From: Mycolicibacterium hassiacum DSM 44199
Lineage (GTDB): Bacteria > Actinomycetota > Actinomycetes > Mycobacteriales > Mycobacteriaceae
Length of the DNA stretch: 64,000 nt
Direction: 5' to 3'
NCBI RefSeq assembly: GCF_900603025.1
Contig: NZ_LR026975.1
Coordinates: forward strand, 4,774,001-4,838,000
The notes beneath the pieces were generated by a model. It was not told where the DNA came from, did not search any database, and saw nothing but the letters and a program-made list of their open reading frames with translations. Shown in pieces: positions 53,958 to 62,556 of the stretch. Each line of letters opens with the position of its first letter. The stretch's first letter is position 1. Position numbers and translations under genes: made by a program.

Positions 53958-55790
53958 ATGGGGCATTACAAGACCAACGTGCGGGACCTGGAGTTCAACC
54001 TCTTCGAGGTCCTCGAGCTGGAGAAGGCGCTGGGCGACGGAACCTTCGGCGACCTCGACGGCGATTCGGTGCGCCAGATGCTCGCCGAGGCCGCCCGCCT
54101 GGCCGAGGGGCCGCTGGCCGAATCGTTCGCCGAAGCCGACCGCAATCCACCCCGCTTCGACCCACAGACCCACTCGGTGCACCTGCCCGAGGCGTTCAAG
54201 AAGTCGTTCCGGGCCTGGCATCAGGCCGAGTGGTTCCGGGTCGGCATGCCCGAAGCGCTCGACGGCGTGCCGGCGCCGGCGACCGTCGAGTGGGCGATCA
54301 ACGAGATCGCGCTCGGCGCCAACCCCGCGGTGTTCATGTACGAGGCCGGCGCGAAGATGGCCGAGATCCTCTACGGCATCGGCAACGAACAGCAGCGGCA
54401 CTGGGCCAAGCTGATGGTCGACCGGGACTGGGGCGCCACCATGGTGCTCACCGAACCCGACGCAGGCTCCGACGTCGGCGCCGGCCGTACGAAGGCGATC
54501 CCGCAGCCCGACGGCACCTGGCACATCGACGGGGTCAAACGGTTCATCACCAACGGCGACACCGACGACCTGTTCGAGAACATCATCCACCTGGTGCTGG
54601 CCCGTCCCGAGGGGGCCGGGCCGGGCACGAAGGGGCTGAGCCTGTTCATCGTGCCGAAGTACCACTTCGACCCGGAGACCGGCGAGATCGGCGACCGCAA
54701 CGGCGTTTTCGTCACCAATGTGGAACACAAGATGGGGCTGAAGGTGTCGGCGACCTGCGAACTGACCTTCGGTCAGCACGGCATCCCGGCGGTGGGCTGG
54801 CTGGTCAACGACACCCACAACGGCATCGCGCAGATGTTCCACGTCATCGAGTACGCGCGAATGATGGTGGGCACCAAGGCCATCGCGACGCTGTCGACCG
54901 GCTACCTGAACGCGTTGGAGTACGCGAAGACCCGCGTCCAGGGTGCGGACATGACGCAGATGACCGACAAGACCGCGCCGCGGGTGACCATCATCCACCA
55001 CCCGGACGTGCGCCGGGCGCTGATGGTGCAGAAGTCCTACGCCGAGGGTCTGCGCGCGCTGTACCTCTACACCGCGGCGCACCAGGACGAATCGGTGGCG
55101 CGGATCGTCTCCGGCGCCGACGCCGAACTGGCCGAGCGGGTCAACGATCTGCTCCTGCCGATCGTGAAGGGTGTCGGCTCCGAGCGCGCCTACCAGTGCC
55201 TGACCGAGTCGCTGCAGACCTTCGGTGGTTCGGGGTTCCTGCAGGACTACCCGATCGAGCAGTACATCCGCGACAGCAAGATCGACTCGCTCTACGAGGG
55301 CACCACCGCGATCCAGGCGCAGGACTTCTTCTTCCGCAAGATCGCCCGCGACCAGGGTGTGGCGCTGGGACACGTCGTCGGCCAGATCGAGCGGTTCCTC
55401 GCCGAGGCCACCCGTCCCGAGACCGCCGGGGCGCGAGCGATACTGGCCACCGCGCTCGACGACGCGAAGGCGATGGCCGGTGCGATGACCGGCTACCTGA
55501 TGGCCGCCCAGCAGAACGCGAAGGAACTGTATCGCATTGGGCTGCAGTCGGTTCCGTTCCTGCTGTCGGTCGGTGACCTGCTCATCGGGTGGCTGCTGCT
55601 GCGGCAGGCCGAGCTCGCCGGCCAGGCGCTGGCGGGCGATCCGGGCGAGGACGACCGGGCGTTCTACCGGGGCAAGATCGCGGCGGCGAACTTCTTCGCC
55701 AAGAATGTGCTGCCGCGGTTGAACACCGAGCGGCAGATCTTCGCCGACGTCGACCTCGGGGTGATGGAGCTCGCCGAAGAGGCGTTCTAG
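53958..55790 (+). CDS. Acyl-CoA dehydrogenase, FadE5 type
   Basis: 610 residues, the length of the large FadE5 branch. Core features: [19 protein letters not shown] (FAD/substrate segment), [36 protein letters not shown] (C-terminal catalytic-region motif), and a long helical extension ending MELAEEAF. The N-terminus [20 protein letters not shown] closely resembles FadE5, which dehydrogenates a wide range of acyl-CoA esters in beta-oxidation. The stop TAG lies inside the 4-bp target duplication of the following IS element, so the coding sequence is intact. Confidence 0.9.
   Translation: MGHYKTNVRDLEFNLFEVLELEKALGDGTFGDLDGDSVRQMLAEAARLAEGPLAESFAEADRNPPRFDPQTHSVHLPEAFKKSFRAWHQAEWFRVGMPEALDGVPAPATVEWAINEIALGANPAVFMYEAGAKMAEILYGIGNEQQRHWAKLMVDRDWGATMVLTEPDAGSDVGAGRTKAIPQPDGTWHIDGVKRFITNGDTDDLFENIIHLVLARPEGAGPGTKGLSLFIVPKYHFDPETGEIGDRNGVFVTNVEHKMGLKVSATCELTFGQHGIPAVGWLVNDTHNGIAQMFHVIEYARMMVGTKAIATLSTGYLNALEYAKTRVQGADMTQMTDKTAPRVTIIHHPDVRRALMVQKSYAEGLRALYLYTAAHQDESVARIVSGADAELAERVNDLLLPIVKGVGSERAYQCLTESLQTFGGSGFLQDYPIEQYIRDSKIDSLYEGTTAIQAQDFFFRKIARDQGVALGHVVGQIERFLAEATRPETAGARAILATALDDAKAMAGAMTGYLMAAQQNAKELYRIGLQSVPFLLSVGDLLIGWLLLRQAELAGQALAGDPGEDDRAFYRGKIAAANFFAKNVLPRLNTERQIFADVDLGVMELAEEAF
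55787..55790. repeat. Left target-site duplication CTAG of the IS1380-family element
   Basis: CTAG at 55787-55790 is repeated at 57485-57488 directly outside the two inverted ends. It contains the fadE stop codon. Confidence 0.75.
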
Positions 55791-57484
55791 CCTCGATTTT
55801 GCATCGAGTTGACGCGGAGTTGCTTTGAACGCTGGTTGTGTTGCTGGGGCGGTTTTTTGGTATGACGGCATGATCGGTCGTCCCGTGTCGCCGGGTGGGG
55901 CGGGCTTTCCCAGGGCCTGTGGTTCTTTCGTGATCGGTGGTCAGCGGGGCTGGCGGTTATCCGAAGGCGGTGCGCAGGTGTTGCCAGGCGGTGACGATCG
56001 CTGCGGCCCATCGCCAGGTGGCGTCGATGCGTAGCCGTAGTTGGCGGGCGCCGCGGGTGATGCGGGCGGCGACGTGCAGGACGCGGTAGCGGAAAGTGTT
56101 GATCTCGGCGCGGGCCAGCCCGGGCTGGTTGCGGAAGCCGATGAGTCTGGTCCAGGTGACCAGGTCGGCGGCGGCCAGCACGATTTCCAGCCAGGCGGCG
56201 TTGGCCCAAAACGAGTGACACGGCAGGTTGCGCAGGCCGGTGGCTTTGAGTTCGCGGATGCGGTCTTCGACGCGGGCGTGCTGGCGATGACGTAGCTCCA
56301 GGCCGGCGACTTGCCCGGGCACCACGCCGTGGGGTGTGTCGGTGATGAACGCGGTGACGCGCATCCCGTCGGCGTCGGTGAACCGTAACTGTGCACCCGG
56401 ATGGGGGCGCTCCTTGCGCAGGATCAGTCGGGTGCCGGGCGGCCAGCTCTCGAGGTTGACCAGGTCGGTGGCCTCGGCGACCCAGGCCCCGTCGCGGATT
56501 CCGCCGCGGGTGTCGATGGCCGGATACCAGCATGAACCGAGGTTGAGGGTGTCCACGGCGTCCTGGACGCGAACGTCGACGGGGTAGCCGAACGAGAACC
56601 CCACCCCGGCAGTGCGGCAGGCCTCGGCGAACTTATGGGTGGCCCCGGCGGTGTCGCAGCGCACCAACACCTTCGGCTTATCGGGGTCGCCGGGTTGATC
56701 GGGGTCGGGCTGCCACGCTGGGGGCAGCGCGGCCAGGGCCTGCTCCAGGACAATGATGTGATCGCTGGCGGTGTTGGCACCGGCGTTGCCGGTGCGCAAC
56801 AGCCCGCCCAGAGCTTCCCCACCGGCGATCTCCGGGCGGTCCAAAAACGCCAGCAGCGGATGGTGGCCGAACGTCTTCTTCCAGGTCGGCGTGGCGCCGG
56901 CTTTGTTGTCGGAGTGATCGATGACCAGGGTCGCATCGATGTCGATGTGCAACCAGTCCTGATCAGCGGGGGCCGCTCCGGCGTCCCAGGCCGCCGCTCG
57001 CGCGGCGGCCCGCGCGGCCCGCACCGCGGGCAGGTGGGCGGCGTCGATGCGCTCATCGACCAGCCGCCACATCGTCGTCGTCGACGCCGCGGCACCGAAC
57101 ACATGCTCACGATCGCCGCACAGCTGGCCGACCCCGTCGATGCAGTCCGCCCCGTCGGCGACCGCGGCGGCCAGATCAGCGAACACATCACCGGGGGCGT
57201 AAACCCACGGGCCCCGGTAGGTGTCGGCCAAAGCTACGGTGACCTGCGTTGATAGGCCCGTGCGGTCGGCGAGTTCACGCACCATGCCCATCCCGGCGTG
57301 CGACACGACGCCGTGGCCGTCGGCTGAGACTTTCACCCGTGGTGCGACCGCGATATTCTTCACCTGCGAGGTGCCTTTCCGTGGTAACGATCCGAACCTT
57401 AGACAAGTCCGATTATTCCTTACAGGACAGGCACTTTCGCTTATCTACACGCCATCAAGGGCAACATTCCACGAAAAATCCGGG
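55791..57484. mobile_element. IS1380-family insertion sequence
   Basis: 1694 bases. The left end CCTCGATTTTGCATCGA and the reverse complement of the right end CCCGGATTTTTCGTGGA match at 13 of 17 positions, and both are flanked by CTAG. Family members are about 1.7 kb with 4-5 bp duplications, so the element appears complete and fairly recent. It holds one transposase gene on the minus strand. Confidence 0.8.
55957..57363 (-). CDS. IS1380-family transposase
   Basis: 468-residue DDE transposase. The first catalytic Asp is in DWLHIDIDATLVIDHS, and HPLLAFLDRPEIAGGEALGG is the usual sequence after it; VLVRCDTAGATHKFAEACR holds the second Asp and RIRELKATGLRNLPCHSFWAN the Glu/insertion region. Full length for the family, so likely active. 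GTG 57363 is preceded by GGAAAGG. Confidence 0.92.
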   Translation of the reverse strand: MKNIAVAPRVKVSADGHGVVSHAGMGMVRELADRTGLSTQVTVALADTYRGPWVYAPGDVFADLAAAVADGADCIDGVGQLCGDREHVFGAAASTTTMWRLVDERIDAAHLPAVRAARAAARAAAWDAGAAPADQDWLHIDIDATLVIDHSDNKAGATPTWKKTFGHHPLLAFLDRPEIAGGEALGGLLRTGNAGANTASDHIIVLEQALAALPPAWQPDPDQPGDPDKPKVLVRCDTAGATHKFAEACRTAGVGFSFGYPVDVRVQDAVDTLNLGSCWYPAIDTRGGIRDGAWVAEATDLVNLESWPPGTRLILRKERPHPGAQLRFTDADGMRVTAFITDTPHGVVPGQVAGLELRHRQHARVEDRIRELKATGLRNLPCHSFWANAAWLEIVLAAADLVTWTRLIGFRNQPGLARAEINTFRYRVLHVAARITRGARQLRLRIDATWRWAAAIVTAWQHLRTAFG

Positions 57485-57843
57485 CTAGACCTCTTGATCG
57501 ACAACCGCTGAACACGGGTTTCGAAGTTCGGCGGCGCGACGACGTCCCCCACCACCTCGAAACTTGGAGGTTTGTTTGGAACCGAGCTTGCGGTTTCCGG
57601 CAGTACACACCTGGCAGGAGAATCGGAGATCGCAATACGGAAACTCTGCGCTCTTTCGAGGCTCGATACCAGCGTGCGGAACAGCGGCAGGTCGTCCAAC
57701 GTAATCGTGCAAATTTAATTCCCAAATGTGGGTTGTTTGTTTAGTTCGTACGACTGTGGCCTAGAGCGCTATGACGTTGTGTCCTCGCAAAATTCGAAAC
57801 CTCGGAGCGAAAATGGAAATCCGGGCGTATGCGCGCAACCAAA
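57485..57843. other. AT-richer stretch right of the IS1380 element
   Basis: On the minus strand a frame from about 57699 to the IS edge reads LDDLPLFRTLVSSLERAQSF and continues protein-like (SFEVVGDVVAPPNFETRVQR) until it runs into the IS end at 57488. It has no clear start (TTG 57699, or an upstream ATT) and could be the 5' remnant of a gene cut by the insertion or by an associated deletion. CTAG 57485-57488 is the right target duplication. The rest shows no gene. Confidence 0.35.
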
Positions 57844-58200
57844 TTAACTAGATGTACGGAGGTTGCTCTCGCGGTCTCGTTGTGATCGCCGGCGCTTGTA
57901 GTCGCGACTCCGGGCATTGTGAGCCAATCGACAGGTGTCGCATCGGCACCCCGACGCATAGGCCGTCTCTGACCCGTGCTTACCTAATACACGGCCCTCA
58001 GCGCGGACGCGAGCAAGGTACTCGCGGTGGCTCGCACTGCTCGCAGCCCTACATGCGGGACACCTGCACCCTAGATTGCCGTAACCGTTCACCGTTCCGT
58101 GACGAGGATCACCTTTCGGTAAAGCGTACTGCCAGGACTTGTCGGAATCGTGTCGCGAACCCACGCGCGATAGTCTGCCAGACGAGTCACAGAGGATCAC
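57844..58200 (-). CDS. Cys-rich small protein with two CRCxxC repeats
   Basis: 118 residues from GTG 58200. Two related segments occur: HGTVNGYGNLGCRCPACRAA (about 34-53) and HGSETAYASGCRCDTCRLAH (about 74-93), each with His, Tyr and GCRCxxCR, likely binding zinc. A basic tail RDYKRRRSQRDRESN follows. Proteins of this pattern are seen in actinobacterial mobile and phage regions with no known function. The clear internal repeat and conserved Cys spacing indicate a real gene even though its start is uncertain. Confidence 0.7.
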   Translation of the reverse strand: MILCDSSGRLSRVGSRHDSDKSWQYALPKGDPRHGTVNGYGNLGCRCPACRAASSASHREYLARVRAEGRVLGKHGSETAYASGCRCDTCRLAHNARSRDYKRRRSQRDRESNLRTSS

Positions 58201-58403
58201 TACGAACTGGGCCGACGGTGTGCGTAGTGCGGGAAGACCGTCGCAGACACGCTGGCGTCAGGCTCAAGCGCTGCTTAACGCTCTACGCCGCAAACCGGCG
58301 GGTTCACGGTGCTCAAACGAAGGGCGCGTACCGGCGCTAGCTGTAACTCTTTGACAGGTTGTGAACGGCGTGGTGAGCGCTAATAGGTGAGGACCTCCGG
58401 TAT
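58201..58403. other. Intergenic region between the Cys-rich gene and the IS481-family element
   Basis: About 200 bases without a supported gene. GAGGACCTC (58389-58397) just before the IS end pairs perfectly with GAGGTCCTC (58437-58445) next to the transposase start. Confidence 0.3.
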
Positions 58404-59452
58404 CGGTGTGGTTACCACACGCACATCGATCACCGAGAGGTCCTCATGGTCCACGCTAATGCCAGTTTGACTCCAAAGGGCCGGTTGCGGCTGGCCCGCT
58501 GTGTCGTCGAAGACGGATGGACCTACGCCCGGGCCGCGGACCGCTTCCAGTGCTCGAGCGCCACGGCGAAGAAGTGGGCCGACCGTTACCGGGCCGGCGG
58601 CCCTGAAGCGATGAACGACCGCTCCAGCTGGCCGCATCGCAGTCCACGACGGACCGAGCAGCGTCGAGAACGCCGAATCATCAAGGTGCGTTTCACACGC
58701 CGCTGGGGCCCGGACCGCATCGCCGCTTTCCTGCACCTGCCACGCTCGACCGTTGAGGCGGTGCTGCGCCGCTACCGGATGCCGCTGCTGCGGGATCTCG
58801 ACCAGGCCAGCGGCCTGCCGGTGCGCCGGACCAAGGCACGTCGCTACGAACACCCCGCGCCCGGGGATCTGATCCATGTCGACATCAAAAAGCTCGGTCG
58901 TATCCCCGACGGGGGCGGACATCGCATGCTGGGGCGCACGGTCGGCAACCGCAACAACAAGAAGCGCGGCCGAGGTTACGCCTATCTGCACCACGCGCTC
59001 GACGACCACTCTCGGCTGGCCTACTCAGAGATCCTCGCCGATGAACGCAAAGAGACCGCCTCAGCGTTCTGGATCCGCGCTCAAGCGTTCTTCGACGAGC
59101 ATGGCATCGTGGTCAAACGGGTGCTCACCGACAACGGATCCTGTTACCGGTCAAAGCTGTTCGCCGAGACCATCGGTCCCGACATCGTCCACAAGAAGAC
59201 CCGCCCCTACCGCCCGCAGACCAACGGCAAAGTCGAGCGATTCAACCGCACCCTCAACCAGGAATGGGCCTACGCCCAGACCTACTTCTCCGAAGAAGCC
59301 CGCGCAGCGACCTATCACAGCTGGCTGCATCACTACAATCACCACAGACCCCACACCGGCATCAAGGGCAAGACACCAATCGAGCGCCTACGCGTTCACA
59401 ACCTACCTGTGAAGAACAGCTAGGCCTCCTTACGGTGCGGCAACCACACCGG
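58404..59452 (+). mobile_element. IS481-family insertion sequence
   Basis: CGGTGTGGTTACCACAC (58404-58420) and the reverse complement of 59436-59452 (CGGTGTGGTTGCCGCAC) match at 15 of 17 bases and enclose one transposase gene. Exact ends are provisional: if the repeat starts at TGTGG, as is common in the family, the element is 58407-59449. No identical flanking duplication was found. Confidence 0.7.
58446..59423 (+). CDS. IS481-family transposase
   Basis: 325 residues. An N-terminal helix-turn-helix (ARAADRFQCSSATAKKWADRY) is followed by an rve/DDE integrase domain: LIHVDIKKLGRI (first Asp), VLTDNGSCYRS (second Asp) and QTNGKVERFNRTLNQEWA (Glu). Length and the complete triad indicate an intact enzyme. 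GAGAGG precedes the ATG by five bases. Confidence 0.93.
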   Translation: MVHANASLTPKGRLRLARCVVEDGWTYARAADRFQCSSATAKKWADRYRAGGPEAMNDRSSWPHRSPRRTEQRRERRIIKVRFTRRWGPDRIAAFLHLPRSTVEAVLRRYRMPLLRDLDQASGLPVRRTKARRYEHPAPGDLIHVDIKKLGRIPDGGGHRMLGRTVGNRNNKKRGRGYAYLHHALDDHSRLAYSEILADERKETASAFWIRAQAFFDEHGIVVKRVLTDNGSCYRSKLFAETIGPDIVHKKTRPYRPQTNGKVERFNRTLNQEWAYAQTYFSEEARAATYHSWLHHYNHHRPHTGIKGKTPIERLRVHNLPVKNS

Positions 59453-59491
59453 CCCCCCGGTTGCCGCTAGCTTGTCGGTGAGCAGCAATAT

Positions 59492-59508
59492 CCTTCGTTC
59501 GAAGGAGG
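59492..59508 (+). promoter_or_regulatory. Palindrome overlapping the ribosome binding site of the defence operon
   Basis: CCTTCG (59492-59497) and CGAAGG (59500-59505) are perfect inverted arms two bases apart. The right arm is part of the strong AAGGAGG (59502-59508) before the GTG at 59513. It could be an operator or an RNA hairpin masking the ribosome site. Confidence 0.5.
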
Positions 59509-59512
59509 TGGC

Positions 59513-60913
59513 GTGACGTCGACGGAGCAGATCTATGAGATTGTGCGGCAGTTAGCAGCCGACAGAGACACATTTACGCCAGATGACGTGCGGCCTTTAT
59601 TGCCAGAAGGCGTATCGCCGCGTGCGATCGCTCCGGTGTTCAACAAGGCGCGGCGTGACGGTCTGATCGAAGAAGTCGGGCGCGTTAAATCGCAGGTTCC
59701 AGGAAATAAAGGACGGCTCATTGCAGTATATAGCCGTCCCGGTTCAAATTTGGCGATCGCTGAGTCTTCGAACAGTAAGCAAGAACATATCAACCTAAGC
59801 GGCGCAAGTAAGGAAATAAAGTTACTTCGGGATTTTCTAGAGGATCGCGGGTATCTCTGCGGAGTCGAAGAAATCGCGGCAATACTGTTAATGCTGGCTG
59901 CTCGCCAATGGCTTGTGTTATCAGGTCCGTCGGGCACGGGAAAGAGTAGCATAATTCGGTTTATTTGCAGCGCCCTCGGGGGTGAACTCCACGATATTCA
60001 AGTCAAACCAAATTGGCTATCATCGGAGGATACCCTTGGTTACTTCTCGGAGATGTCGCAGAATTTTATACCTGGGGTCTTAACGTCGGCTCTGATTGCT
60101 GCACAGAATGACGAGAGACTTCACTTCGTGAGATTTGATGAGATGAACCTCGCGTCTCCCGAGTATTACCTAGCGGAAGTTCTTAGTGCCGCGGAAGGTT
60201 GGCGCAAGGACGAGAACGGAGAATATTGGTCTGACGAGATTCAACTTCCGCCGGTGCCAGATGGAGTGGAGGTGCCAAGGGTCCGTTTATCGGATCGAGT
60301 ATTCCTGGTAGGCACAGTGAACATCGATGAGACCACTCGGCCTCTTAGTCCGAAGGTACTGGACCGCGCCGCTGTGTACGACCTTCACCACGTTGATCTC
60401 TCAAGTATTCCAAGTCGTCCTATCAGCGAAGTGAATCAGTCGCCGGGTTCATTCCCAAGTTTGCGTAGTCTGCTAGAGGATCGTCCGCACACACTAAGCG
60501 ACCTTTCTCTTCCGGATGGTCTGGTGGCCGAGCTCGGCGATCTATTAGAGGGTCTGAATGCCTACTCTCGAGTGCTCGGCGGGCCGATTGCGTACCGCCA
60601 ACGTGATGCATTACTCAACATGGTGACTTTGGCAGAAAAGCATGGCCTTTCGGACATCCTAACAAAATCGACGGTAGTGGATATCGGCTTACGCTCATGC
60701 GTGGTGCCAAAGTGGCAGGGTTCCACCCATGCGGGACTCGGTGCATTACGTGGTGCAATAGCGTTTTTGCTAGAGATCGACTCCGATGCCAGTGAGATAA
60801 CTCCTGAAATTGCTCGCTCTCGAATTCCCAACTGTCGATATCCGAGAACAACCGAGAAACTGATCGGAATGCTCGAGCAGGCGATTGATCTCGGCTATTT
60901 CGACTCATGGTGA
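59513..60913 (+). CDS. McrB-like AAA+ NTPase of a McrBC/LlaJI-type restriction system
   Basis: 466 residues. About 1-75 form a small winged-helix-like domain (TPDDVRPLLPEGVSPRAIAP, then ARRDGLIEEVGR). The AAA+ core has Walker A GPSGTGKSS (about 138-146), Walker B VRFDEMNLAS (about 206-214) and the McrB-type sensor GTVNIDETTRPLSPKVLDRA (about 266-285). McrB-like proteins form rings that hydrolyse GTP and drive a nuclease partner to restrict DNA. ATG of the next gene overlaps its stop by seven bases. The GTG start has an excellent AAGGAGG. Base composition is clearly lower in GC than the core genome. Confidence 0.88.
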   Translation: MTSTEQIYEIVRQLAADRDTFTPDDVRPLLPEGVSPRAIAPVFNKARRDGLIEEVGRVKSQVPGNKGRLIAVYSRPGSNLAIAESSNSKQEHINLSGASKEIKLLRDFLEDRGYLCGVEEIAAILLMLAARQWLVLSGPSGTGKSSIIRFICSALGGELHDIQVKPNWLSSEDTLGYFSEMSQNFIPGVLTSALIAAQNDERLHFVRFDEMNLASPEYYLAEVLSAAEGWRKDENGEYWSDEIQLPPVPDGVEVPRVRLSDRVFLVGTVNIDETTRPLSPKVLDRAAVYDLHHVDLSSIPSRPISEVNQSPGSFPSLRSLLEDRPHTLSDLSLPDGLVAELGDLLEGLNAYSRVLGGPIAYRQRDALLNMVTLAEKHGLSDILTKSTVVDIGLRSCVVPKWQGSTHAGLGALRGAIAFLLEIDSDASEITPEIARSRIPNCRYPRTTEKLIGMLEQAIDLGYFDSW

Positions 60914-62556
60914 CGAAGCGGGAGTTTTTGACAGTGGTTTGGGGCGCCTACACTCTGCGTGCGTTGACGGGCACTTCCCGGCCGCCGTTCTCACCAACCC
61001 GGCTATGTTTCAAGGGTGTCGATCCCGAAGCGTTATCCGTGTATGCGCACGGGATCAATTTGACTTTAAATTCGCAAGGCGACGCGGTAGTAGCTCGGCC
61101 ACTTGTTCGGGAGAACGATGCTATTGATGTTTACATCGACGGTCCGTTGCCGTCCACCTTATCCACGGCGCCCAACCCCGAGACAATTAGGTCTGTTTTT
61201 CGGCAAGGCGATTTTCAGCATTTCACCCTGAGGTACCGTGGCTCTGTAGGAGATATTCGATGGTGTTGGTCAACTCCGAACGGTCAACTGGTAATTCAGC
61301 TCGAGTCCTTTCCGACGAAGCTTGATTACCGAGAAGATTTTGCTGCGATTCGAAAGGATCTGGAGCGGATCGCGCCAATGCTTACCGCATCTGCCTCGGG
61401 TGCTGCCGGGGCTGAGTTTGCGGCTACGTCCGAGGCGTCCCAGTCAACCGCGCTCGAGTGGATGACGCTGGTAAATCGGGAGCTCAATGAGCTGACCGTG
61501 AAGATGGGTAGGTTGCTGCCGGTTCTTCGTCGCAGAGTCGACCGCACTGTCCGTGTCGCTATGTCGGATCGGCTGCGAAATGCGCGGCCGATATCGCATA
61601 GGCACCGTGTGACCGGATGGCGTAGCACTCCGGTATTGGTGCAACAGTTGTGCGATTCCGACGCCACCCCACTCAATGGGCATCTGCGGTGGGAAGTCGA
61701 TCAATTGCGTGCAGTGGTAATGGGCGTTGCCTCGTCTGAGTGGTACCAGGATCTGAATAGCAGCCTCCGATTATATGTTGATCAGCTCTTCGAACGCGTG
61801 AACGACTGGTCGAAAGCACTCGCGCATATCCCTCCCGTCATGCATCTGCCAAACCTGCAGACCAATCTTCGGGACCCGCTTTACGAGGGTGCCTTTCGTC
61901 ACCTTCGTGCTTTAAAGAATGCTTTGGTTCCCCTGCAGGGAGCTTCGCTTGTCGGCCTGAAAGATCTACCCACGCTGTATGAGTACTGGGTCTACCTCAG
62001 TGTTGTTGCTGTTCTTCGGCGCCGTTTTACGAAGGTGGTTTCCATCACTGAGCCGCTCGTGCAGCGGGTCGGTTCGCACTTGGTGATGGTCGCGGGGCGG
62101 CGATCTCGCATCACGATGCGGGATGACTTGGGTAGGGAGATTAGGTGTGAATACAACCGCGCATTCATGGGACTACCAACGACCGACCAACGGCCAGATT
62201 CTGTGATTTGGATCGGTAGCGTCGACAGGATGCTAATTATCGACGCGAAGTACAGGGTCCAGAATGATTCGGATTATGTATCGCGTTTTGGAATGCCGGG
62301 GCCATTGGCCGAAGATATCAATACTATTCACCGATATCGTGACGCAATTGTCCATACTCAGGCGCCGCATCGGCGGATCGTGTATGGTGGGTTGGTTGCA
62401 TTTCCTGGCCGGGATTCCGCTCGGTATCGGAACCATCGCTTCTATCGGAGCTGGCATGCGGTACGTATTGGGGGTGTTCCAATGCTTCCGAACAACACGG
62501 CGATGATGGAAGAACTCCTCGACGCATACCTTAGTGACTTACCCGGAGGTGCCTAG
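60907..62556 (+). CDS. DUF2357 / PD-(D/E)XK nuclease, McrC-like partner
   Basis: 549 residues. The N-terminal two thirds fit DUF2357 (beta-rich, then the helical segment LYVDQLFERVNDWSKALAHI). The C-terminal PD-(D/E)XK core has RPDSVIWIGSV (about 429-439) and MLIIDAKYRVQ (about 441-451), supplying D and DxK. In LlaJI- and BsuMI-type systems this protein is the nuclease subunit acting with the McrB-like NTPase. Overlaps the NTPase gene by seven bases and the methyltransferase by one. Confidence 0.85.
   Translation: MVTKREFLTVVWGAYTLRALTGTSRPPFSPTRLCFKGVDPEALSVYAHGINLTLNSQGDAVVARPLVRENDAIDVYIDGPLPSTLSTAPNPETIRSVFRQGDFQHFTLRYRGSVGDIRWCWSTPNGQLVIQLESFPTKLDYREDFAAIRKDLERIAPMLTASASGAAGAEFAATSEASQSTALEWMTLVNRELNELTVKMGRLLPVLRRRVDRTVRVAMSDRLRNARPISHRHRVTGWRSTPVLVQQLCDSDATPLNGHLRWEVDQLRAVVMGVASSEWYQDLNSSLRLYVDQLFERVNDWSKALAHIPPVMHLPNLQTNLRDPLYEGAFRHLRALKNALVPLQGASLVGLKDLPTLYEYWVYLSVVAVLRRRFTKVVSITEPLVQRVGSHLVMVAGRRSRITMRDDLGREIRCEYNRAFMGLPTTDQRPDSVIWIGSVDRMLIIDAKYRVQNDSDYVSRFGMPGPLAEDINTIHRYRDAIVHTQAPHRRIVYGGLVAFPGRDSARYRNHRFYRSWHAVRIGGVPMLPNNTAMMEELLDAYLSDLPGGA

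Noticed and set aside
58201..58403. Small plus-strand frames before the IS481-family element
   Set aside because: They lack ribosome sites and recognisable composition, and they overlap the better-supported Cys-rich gene or the IS end.
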